A stretch of DNA of 64,000 nucleotides, taken from positions 62,001-126,000 of the forward strand of contig CALPOD020000001.1 of the NCBI GenBank assembly GCA_943325105.2, given 5' to 3'. A model generated the notes under the pieces. It saw nothing but the letters and a program-made list of their open reading frames with translations, was not told the DNA's origin and did no database searches. The DNA comes from Candidatus Fokinia solitaria (GTDB lineage: Bacteria; Pseudomonadota; Alphaproteobacteria; Rickettsiales; Midichloriaceae). Made by a program: the position numbers and the translations under genes. The stretch's first letter is position 1. Each line of letters begins with the position of its first letter. Positions 58,781 through 64,000 of the stretch are shown piece after piece.

Positions 58781-59215
58781 TCACATATAAAATTCTTCAC
58801 AGAAATCTATGTGACAGTAAATATTCACAGGATTAGGTGTAAGGCTTACCTCAAGAAGCTTTGCACTTTCTATATTTAATATACCCATTTTGTTTTTTGC
58901 TCTATCTATCTGTAAACCAACACTAAAACCCTTTACTTTATTATCTTTTATTAGATTAAAGACAGATCTTTGAAGTTTAGTATCTAAAAAAAGAGCTGCT
59001 TCTATGTACAATCCATTTAAATCAACTACCGCATGTAAAAGATTGCCAAGATAACTATTGGAGTTGTGTTGAAATAAAATTGGAACTCCTGTTGAGAAAT
59101 TTTGTATTGTAAAAGCCCTTGGTAATATAACATGAGAGCTTTTATCTATATTATTAAAAGTACTTGCATATCCAGCAACAACTGCATATGTATTTTTTTC
59201 ATTTATATGTTGCAT
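58781..59215 (-). CDS. GTA/phage HK97 prohead protease (g4-like)
   Basis: Serine protease that trims the capsid delta domain during particle maturation. AGYASTFNNIDKSSHVILPRAF is the family opening (blocks GYASTFNN and ILPRAF), the catalytic histidine is in LFQHNSN and the serine in KGFSVGLQI; VSLTPNPVN closes the domain. At 144 residues it is a compact protease domain only. It sits between the capsid and portal genes in order, though separated from both by plus-strand genes. Confidence 0.88.
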   Translation of the reverse strand: MQHINEKNTYAVVAGYASTFNNIDKSSHVILPRAFTIQNFSTGVPILFQHNSNSYLGNLLHAVVDLNGLYIEAALFLDTKLQRSVFNLIKDNKVKGFSVGLQIDRAKNKMGILNIESAKLLEVSLTPNPVNIYCHIDFCEEFYM

Positions 59216-59300
59216 TTTAGTATTATTAATTACTTGTGTTAAGAATAATCATATGTTATTTTCCATTGAGTATTTTTCAAAAAAAATTAAAAAAAATCTA

Positions 59301-60029
59301 ATGTTTACAAAATCAAGAAAGTTTTTATTTAACTCTGTACTGAGCATTGCAATTGCAGGACAGATATCAGCAGTTTCTGCTGCAGAACTTGGTTCATTCC
59401 TTGCAAGACTAGAAGGAGCATATAGTACAACTTCATCTAAACTAGAAAGCTCAACTGCAACAGGAACAACTTATAATTCTACAATCAATAACTCTGGACT
59501 TAAAGGTTATGGTGGTGGAATAGGCTTCGGTTATGTTGCATCAGAAGACATCTGGACAGACATCACACTTTCATATGCTAGTGAAAAAACAAACGTTGAC
59601 GCAACAAAAACAAACATAACAAAAGTTTCAGATACAAACATAGCAGCAATGTTAAACGGTTATTACGGTTTTAACATGGGTAATAAATTCTCTCCATACG
59701 TTATGATGGGTTTTGGCCCAGCGCTTTCAAAAAGCACTATTACAATACCAACTACTGGTATGGTTATCAATAGTAATCCAGCATTAACAGATATCAAGGG
59801 TGAAATAAAATCAAAAAATACAACCTATTTAGCATATCAAGGTGGATTCGGATTGTCATTAAAAGCTATGGAATCTATTGCATTTGATATAGGTTACAGA
59901 ATAGGAAATCACCAAGTTGGTAAATATACCATAACATCTACAGTATCTGGAGCTTCCAATCCTATAACATTAAAACCAAAATCTGTATTAAAACATTCAA
60001 TATTATTTGGAGTTAATATAGCTTTCTAA
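59301..60029 (+). CDS. Outer-membrane beta-barrel protein (copy 1)
   Basis: From ATG at 59301 a signal peptide of about 26 residues (ending VSA) precedes a small barrel with alternating hydrophobic strands and loops, closing with a strand ending NIAF, the aromatic C-terminal signal of outer membrane proteins. The frame opens earlier at 59253, but that adds only a lysine-rich stretch. It resembles the OmpA-membrane/surface-antigen barrels of Rickettsiales. TYLAYQGGFGLSLK is shared with the next gene. It ends before two hairpins. Confidence 0.78.
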   Translation: MFTKSRKFLFNSVLSIAIAGQISAVSAAELGSFLARLEGAYSTTSSKLESSTATGTTYNSTINNSGLKGYGGGIGFGYVASEDIWTDITLSYASEKTNVDATKTNITKVSDTNIAAMLNGYYGFNMGNKFSPYVMMGFGPALSKSTITIPTTGMVINSNPALTDIKGEIKSKNTTYLAYQGGFGLSLKAMESIAFDIGYRIGNHQVGKYTITSTVSGASNPITLKPKSVLKHSILFGVNIAF

Positions 60030-60049
60030 ATCCTTTTAAGTCCTTATAT

Positions 60050-60113
60050 TGCGTCATTTTTTATGGCGCATCTTTTGTAAAAATCCAGTTGTATAAATAC
60101 AACATTTTTTTTT
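60050..60113 (+). terminator. Two hairpins ending the first barrel gene, the second a strong intrinsic terminator
   Basis: TGCGTCAT/ATGGCGCA (60050-60070, 8 bp with one G-U pair) is followed by GTTGTAT/ATACAAC (60088-60103) and nine T residues (60105-60113). The second is a textbook intrinsic terminator. The rest of the 282-base gap to 60311 shows no gene. Confidence 0.7.
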
Positions 60114-60311
60114 AAATATCCTTCTAAACCTCACACATTATCTTGTTTTAAATATTATGTCATGTAGTCTCATGTTTATACATGTATGTTTGGCAACCCT
60201 ACAAGCAGGTATTTTACCCATAGCTTCTTTTTACAGTTGTCAAGCGTCTTTGGATCAAACATACAAAGTAATAAATATTACAAGATAAATAAAATTTTAA
60301 CTTTTGCAATT

Positions 60312-61136
60312 ATGAAAAAAACACAAATACAATTGATGGTTGCTATCGCTACTTCACTAATAGCGTTTTCAGCATCTGCAGCAGAGCCTTGCAAGGCATA
60401 CGTAAAATTAGACCTTGGTTATGCAAAAACATTTGGCACACGTGCTTCAGGAACTAGGTTTGCAGAAACACAAGGTGCAACAACAAGTACTGCAGTAGCA
60501 TTTGAATCTGCACCTTTATATAAAGACCCACGTGGTTTCATTGGTGCTGCTGGTGTCGGTTATGCATTTAATGATGCAATGCGTGGTGAAGTTGTATTAG
60601 ACTTCAGACCTAATATGAAAAGTTCTTTTGACGGTATAGCAGTTGAAACTCGTGAACTTGGTGGAAGTGTTAGACTTCTTTATGATTTCAATAACAACAC
60701 ACCTGTAACACCATTCGTATTTGGTTCACTAGGTGCTTCGAACATCAAGCCTAAAAATAAACCTGATACTGCTTCAGCTGCATTAGCTGCAACTACAGAT
60801 ACAAGAACACTTATAACAGTTGATGATACAACAGGAGCAGTTACATCAACAACAGCTCTAACTTCTGTTAGTCAAAAAGCTAAAACAGTTATGACATATC
60901 AAGGTGGTTTTGGTCTTTCATTCAAAGGTTCTGATATCATGAATGTTGATTTAACATATGGAATTGGAAGTAAAGGTACTTTCGTTGCCGTAAAAGATGT
61001 TGGATATAAAGATTCTAAAAAATCAGATGGTGGAAGTGCACCAGAAACATCAACAAAAACACAGAGTTTCCAAAGTGTTTCATACAAAAAACAATTAGAT
61101 CAATCTTTAACTATTGGTTTTAGATTCACAATGTAA
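60312..61136 (+). CDS. Outer-membrane beta-barrel protein (copy 2)
   Basis: From ATG at 60312 a signal peptide (about 1-24, ending SASA) leads an 8-strand-type barrel: KLDLGYAKTFG, GVGYAFNDAMRGEVVLDF, GSVRLLYDF and PFVFGSLGASN alternate with long loops, and the end is IGFRFTM, a barrel closing strand. The frame opens at 60186, but the extra 42 residues hide the signal peptide. TVMTYQGGFGLSFKGSD parallels copy 1, so these are diverged paralogues. Long threonine/alanine-rich loops look surface-exposed. It lies 12 bases from the portal stop. Confidence 0.8.
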   Translation: MKKTQIQLMVAIATSLIAFSASAAEPCKAYVKLDLGYAKTFGTRASGTRFAETQGATTSTAVAFESAPLYKDPRGFIGAAGVGYAFNDAMRGEVVLDFRPNMKSSFDGIAVETRELGGSVRLLYDFNNNTPVTPFVFGSLGASNIKPKNKPDTASAALAATTDTRTLITVDDTTGAVTSTTALTSVSQKAKTVMTYQGGFGLSFKGSDIMNVDLTYGIGSKGTFVAVKDVGYKDSKKSDGGSAPETSTKTQSFQSVSYKKQLDQSLTIGFRFTM

Positions 61137-61148
61137 TTGTGTTAATTG

Positions 61149-62477
61149 TTACCTTGCAGCATCATTGTTGCTTGGTGACAAACCTACTGCTTCTCTCTTT
61201 TCATCAATCGTAATAAAAGTACTATCTTCCATTCTTTGCCATAAACTGTCAACTCTATGAGCGAGCGCACTAACTCCATCGATATCATATTGTAGATCCA
61301 AATCCTTTCCAAATCTAGAAACTATACCTCTGTTGAAATGATCTAATGTATTTTCTACGAGTGGTAATATTGTTTGTTCCCACAGAGCAACCCTTGCTTC
61401 AGAAAGATTATTATATGTATTGTCACCAGGTATCCCAAGAAGTTGTGAAGGAACTCCAAAAGCTAATGCTATTTCTCTTGCAGAGTTATTTTTAGATTCA
61501 ATATGATCCATATCTTTTGGTGAAAAACTCATCTCCTGCCATTCAAGTCCACCTTCAAGTAATAAAGGCCTACCTGCATTTTGTGGACCTGAAATAATAT
61601 CATTCATCATATCTTTTAATCTATAAAATTGATCATCTGAGAGATTAGCAGGCTTCCCTTCAGAATCTTTTACAACTATAGCACCACTAGGCCTTCCACC
61701 ATTTTGTAATAGTGATTGGTTCCAAATACTTGCTTGATTATGTTGATCAATGCTATATGATGCAGCTTCAACTGATGACAACCCATACCAATCTGACATT
61801 GGATGGAAGTTCTTTATATGTAATATTGGTGAAATACCAGTATCTTGATCTACATGGTAATTGATCGTTTGAGAATCAACTTTATATGAATAGCCGATCG
61901 GTATAAAATTACTTCCTGATATGACATTAACTCTATCAGGTCTTAAGCAATATAATTCATAGTTTGAAATTCCAGTGTCAACTATGTTACATGGCTGACA
62001 GCCATCTAATGATTTTTGAATATAGCTATCATTTAAAAAGAGTCCTGCAGCACCTCTTGGAGTAGGATATTTTGTATCAATACAACTATTTTTATCGACT
62101 GTTAAAACATATGCATTACCTGATATTTGCCTATATATATAAATTGCTTCAAGTAGCTCTTTACCACTCTGTATAGGATTAGGTTTATTTAATAGTTCAA
62201 GAACAGGATGTTGAGTTATGAGATGTTTTTTTCCATCAATAGTTTGATATAATTTGAATGGAACGCTAGAGGCAGCATGGGCAATCATATTAATCGCCCT
62301 GTGAGCTATGACATTTTTCACATAAGCATTATTAGCGAAGTCGCTATAGTTTTTTTCAGACCATACAGCTTGTCCAGCAGAATACAAATATGACCTACTT
62401 GCATTATGCATCTGTTCATTAATATTTTGTTTTTTATTTAATAATGTGCGTGCAGCACCTGAGATTGTTTTAAGCAT
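61149..62477 (-). CDS. GTA/phage HK97-type portal protein (g3-like)
   Basis: A 442-residue portal protein, the ring through which DNA enters and leaves the head. The family blocks are AYVKNVIAHRAINMIAHAASSVPFKLY (here NVIAHRAINMIA and SSVPFKLY), HPVLELLNKPNP, ISGNAYVL, GLSSVEAASYSIDQHN and FGVPSQLLGIPGDNTYNNLSEARVALWEQTILP (as GVPSQLLGIPGDNTY and EQTILP). Full length, intact. It heads the structural cluster; the terminase (g2) is not upstream in this window. Confidence 0.92.
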   Translation of the reverse strand: MLKTISGAARTLLNKKQNINEQMHNASRSYLYSAGQAVWSEKNYSDFANNAYVKNVIAHRAINMIAHAASSVPFKLYQTIDGKKHLITQHPVLELLNKPNPIQSGKELLEAIYIYRQISGNAYVLTVDKNSCIDTKYPTPRGAAGLFLNDSYIQKSLDGCQPCNIVDTGISNYELYCLRPDRVNVISGSNFIPIGYSYKVDSQTINYHVDQDTGISPILHIKNFHPMSDWYGLSSVEAASYSIDQHNQASIWNQSLLQNGGRPSGAIVVKDSEGKPANLSDDQFYRLKDMMNDIISGPQNAGRPLLLEGGLEWQEMSFSPKDMDHIESKNNSAREIALAFGVPSQLLGIPGDNTYNNLSEARVALWEQTILPLVENTLDHFNRGIVSRFGKDLDLQYDIDGVSALAHRVDSLWQRMEDSTFITIDEKREAVGLSPSNNDAAR

Positions 62478-62594
62478 TTTATTTTGTGGAATATTGTGAG
62501 ATTTTTTAGTCAGTAATTTGATCTTATACTTTTATTATGCATGAAACTTAAACTCTTCGGAAGTACCAAAATGAAATTATTTATCTATTATCTT

Positions 62595-62637
62595 TTTTCT
62601 TAATATAATTGTAATATTTCTACTATATGTTTAAAAT
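62595..62637 (+). promoter_or_regulatory. Promoter region of the helical-repeat gene, sharing an element with 2986-3010
   Basis: TTGTAA (62609-62614), a 17-base spacer and TAAAAT (62632-62637) form a good promoter. Positions 62595-62619 match 2986-3010 at 24 of 25 bases. The transcript would have a leader of about 45 bases with a GGGGG ribosome binding site. Confidence 0.5.
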
Positions 62638-62687
62638 ATTAACTTGAAACAATACTTAAAATATTGAATAAAAAATAATAGGGGGAA

Positions 62688-63674
62688 ATGAAAAATTATA
62701 ATACACTTAGCACACTGTCAAAATTGCAAATTGAAGTTTTGAGACAAAATAAAGAATTAAATTCAGTAGGAAAAGTATTAAAGCTTAGTGAAGACAATCC
62801 ATATTTAATAAAGTTACTTAGTGTCAGTGAAATTAAAGGTCTGACAGAAGAACAAATTAATGGTCTTATGGCTTATAACTTTCAAGTTTCTTATATGACA
62901 AGAGATCAAATTGATGCTTTAAGAAGTCATGAAACATTCAAAACAGTAGATCAACTATTATCACAAAGCAAACCATGGTTAGTAAAATTACTTAGCAAGG
63001 ATGAAATTGCGACTCTTCAACTAAGTAAGCTAAGTCAATGCCATTTAGAATTCCTGAGAGACAATAAAGAATTAAAGACAATAGAGCAATTATTAAATTT
63101 AAGCAAAGCAAATCCATTCTTAATAAAGTTACTTGAGGAAAAAGAAATGGAGAATGTCACAAAAAAACAAATTGCAGATCTAACATCAGAACAAATTAAG
63201 GCTCTGGAACGAAGGCAAGTTTTACGTCTGGGAGAAGATCCATGTAAGGCATTAGTTACTAATATCCTTGTGCAAAGTTATAATTCATCTGATAAAACTC
63301 TAGAAAATTTTCAAGAAAAATTAGGTGAATATACAGTTTTAGGATCAATAAAAGATTTTCATGAAAGCATAGTTAAATTGAAGATAGAGCTCAAACTCCG
63401 AGCAATAAATCTAACCGAAGCAATACAACTACAAGATATTGCAAGAGCTTTTCTTGCCATGAAGTGTGTTAGTAAAGGTGAAAACTTGACAAAAGCTCAT
63501 ATACAAACACTTGAATCATCAGTAACTTGGTTTGATTTTATAAAACAATTGGTAACATATCTATTTAATTGCTTCCGTACTGAACAGAAAGAATCAACGG
63601 TAGAAGTTAAAGAGAAATTTCAAAGATTTGTAACACGACAACAAGAGTGTATCGGTTCTGCTAGAGCTGCTTAA
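62688..63674 (+). CDS. Helical-repeat protein, 328 residues (tandem family member 1)
   Basis: No known family is recognised. The first half holds three related helical repeats with the consensus QI-x-x-LR-x-N-x-E-x-x-T-x-x-x-x-L...NP-x-LIKLL-x-x-x-EI, plus short [ST]-x-x-QI-x-x-L units (TEEQINGL, TRDQIDAL, TKKQIADL, TSEQIKAL). The second half is non-repetitive and helical, with a hydrophobic stretch FDFIKQLVTYLFNCF near the C-terminus. There is no signal peptide. The ribosome binding site is GGGGG, 3-7 bases before ATG. It has its own promoter and terminator. The repeat style suggests a protein-interaction or effector-like role; inference only. Confidence 0.8.
   Translation: MKNYNTLSTLSKLQIEVLRQNKELNSVGKVLKLSEDNPYLIKLLSVSEIKGLTEEQINGLMAYNFQVSYMTRDQIDALRSHETFKTVDQLLSQSKPWLVKLLSKDEIATLQLSKLSQCHLEFLRDNKELKTIEQLLNLSKANPFLIKLLEEKEMENVTKKQIADLTSEQIKALERRQVLRLGEDPCKALVTNILVQSYNSSDKTLENFQEKLGEYTVLGSIKDFHESIVKLKIELKLRAINLTEAIQLQDIARAFLAMKCVSKGENLTKAHIQTLESSVTWFDFIKQLVTYLFNCFRTEQKESTVEVKEKFQRFVTRQQECIGSARAA
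62718..63158 (+). repeat. Three degenerate protein-coding repeats of about 45 residues
   Basis: The motif QIEVLR (residues 14-19), QIDALR (74-79) and HLEFLR (119-124) recurs, each followed about 25 residues later by NPYLIKLL, KPWLVKLL and NPFLIKLL. Periods are 60 and 45 residues; the first unit has an extra 15-residue insert. The DNA has diverged, so the repeats are old. Confidence 0.75.
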
Positions 63675-63679
63675 CCAAT

Positions 63680-63722
63680 TTACCTAGGATATAATATCGT
63701 ATCCTAGAGTAATTTTCTTTCT
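63680..63722 (+). terminator. Intrinsic terminator of the helical-repeat gene
   Basis: CTAGGATA (63684-63691) pairs perfectly with TATCCTAG (63700-63707); TTAC/GTAA (63680-63683, 63709-63712) extends the stem after a one-base bulge, and a T-rich tail follows. It separates the two tandem paralogues, so each is its own transcript. Confidence 0.65.
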
Positions 63723-63829
63723 AATATCATTAATATTATTGTCGTCAAGTAATTATTTATCTGTTAATTTATTTTTATACAGTAGTCAAAACTACAAGTT
63801 AAAATATTAAACAAAATAATGGGGAAAAA

Positions 63830-64000
63830 ATGCAAAATTATACAAAAGATGAAATTAAGGCTCTGCAACAATATCAAATTGAAGCTTTGAGACAAAATGA
63901 AGAATTACAGACAGTAGAGCAAGTATTAGAGGTTAGTAAACAAAATCCATGTTTAATAATGTTACTTACAAAGGATGAAATTAAGGCTCTGAGACCAGAA
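63830..64000 (+). CDS. Helical-repeat protein, N-terminal part (tandem family member 2, cut by window edge)
   Basis: The first 57 residues of a paralogue of the 62688 gene: YQIEALRQNEELQTVEQVL, then NPCLIMLLTKDEIKAL, aligning without gaps over the first repeat of its neighbour. ATG at 63830 follows a GGGGAA ribosome binding site; an ATG at 63819 lies in another frame and gives no related product. The upstream bases (AAAATATT, then AAAATAAT before the G-run) also match the neighbour's leader. More copies may lie beyond the edge. Confidence 0.8.
   Translation, partial: MQNYTKDEIKALQQYQIEALRQNEELQTVEQVLEVSKQNPCLIMLLTKDEIKALRPE

Noticed and set aside
60186-60311. A 42-residue extension of the second barrel protein
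   Set aside because: It precedes a clean signal peptide starting at 60312, so it would block export.
54495-62477. A complete prophage
   Set aside because: No integrase, repressor, terminase, lysis genes or flanking repeats were seen; gene order and content fit a GTA.
62718-63158. Ankyrin or TPR repeats in the helical-repeat protein
   Set aside because: Neither the ankyrin TPLH nor the TPR W-LG-Y-A-F pattern is present; period and motif differ.
63819-63829. ATG at 63819 as the start of the last gene
   Set aside because: It is in a different frame from the repeat product; the G-run beside it serves as ribosome binding site for ATG at 63830.

Overview
The window is a 64 kb piece of a compact, AT-rich alphaproteobacterial chromosome, most likely from the order Rickettsiales. 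The pointers are a Rickettsia-type NADP isocitrate dehydrogenase with a C-terminal extension, CarD, an IalB-like protein, a DUF2155 protein, an unlinked ATP synthase subunit a gene, alphaproteobacterial AddB, and a dispersed gene transfer agent (GTA) cluster. It also has a flagellar gene (flgF), LPS genes (kdsD, an lptC-like gene) and a cell-wall set (ftsI, mreC, pgeF, a polysaccharide deacetylase). That argues against Anaplasmataceae, which lack LPS, and fits an envelope-rich lineage such as Midichloriaceae or Deianiraeaceae. The family assignment is an inference; the order is more secure. No mobile element, CRISPR array, rRNA operon or replication origin was recognised.

Layout. 1-9.5 kb: the 3' part of rpoC, pgpA, a small membrane protein with its own promoter, icd, a secreted polysaccharide deacetylase, flgF, folE, a thioredoxin-like protein, ispF, xthA and tRNA-Phe. 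9.5-22.6 kb: housekeeping genes in short runs (tadA, hemH, atpB, kdsD-lptC-rlmB, a glycosyltransferase, trhO, bolA-grxD-rbfA-tsaC, obgE, an ialB-like gene, an SDR, rlmE, mreC, a cation efflux gene). 22.8-28 kb: fumC, dnaK, then two tiny secreted proteins that share almost the same signal-peptide DNA but have unrelated mature parts, in a region rich in RNA hairpins, then carD. 28-53.5 kb: an EamA transporter, ftsI, ctpA, lnt, tilS, rpiB, a retropepsin-RimK fusion, fabF, pgeF, alaS, bamA, rseP, plsY, dnaJ, an alpha/beta hydrolase, tmk, a DUF2155 protein, era, addB, rpmE and nuoH.

54.5-62.5 kb is the most unusual part. On the minus strand lie GTA/phage-type structural genes in canonical order: portal (g3), prohead protease (g4), HK97 capsid (g5), g6, g7, g8, g9 and an NlpC/P60 peptidase (g14). 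They are interrupted by plus-strand genes: two related outer-membrane beta-barrel proteins between g3 and g4, and a 245-residue unknown protein plus tRNA-Val between g4 and g5. Terminase and g10-g13 are not here. From 62.6 kb to the right edge is a tandem pair of paralogous helical-repeat genes, each with an unusually G-rich ribosome binding site; the second runs off the window.

How the genes work together. bamA, rseP, lnt, the lptC-like gene, kdsD, mreC, ftsI and ctpA build and maintain a Gram-negative envelope. tadA, tilS, trhO, tsaC, rlmB, rlmE, rbfA, era and obgE serve tRNA modification and ribosome assembly. bolA and grxD form an Fe-S trafficking pair. Ten convergent pairs overlap at their 3' ends by 4 to 34 bases, a sign of strong compaction, and clear intrinsic terminators are seen mainly around the accessory genes.
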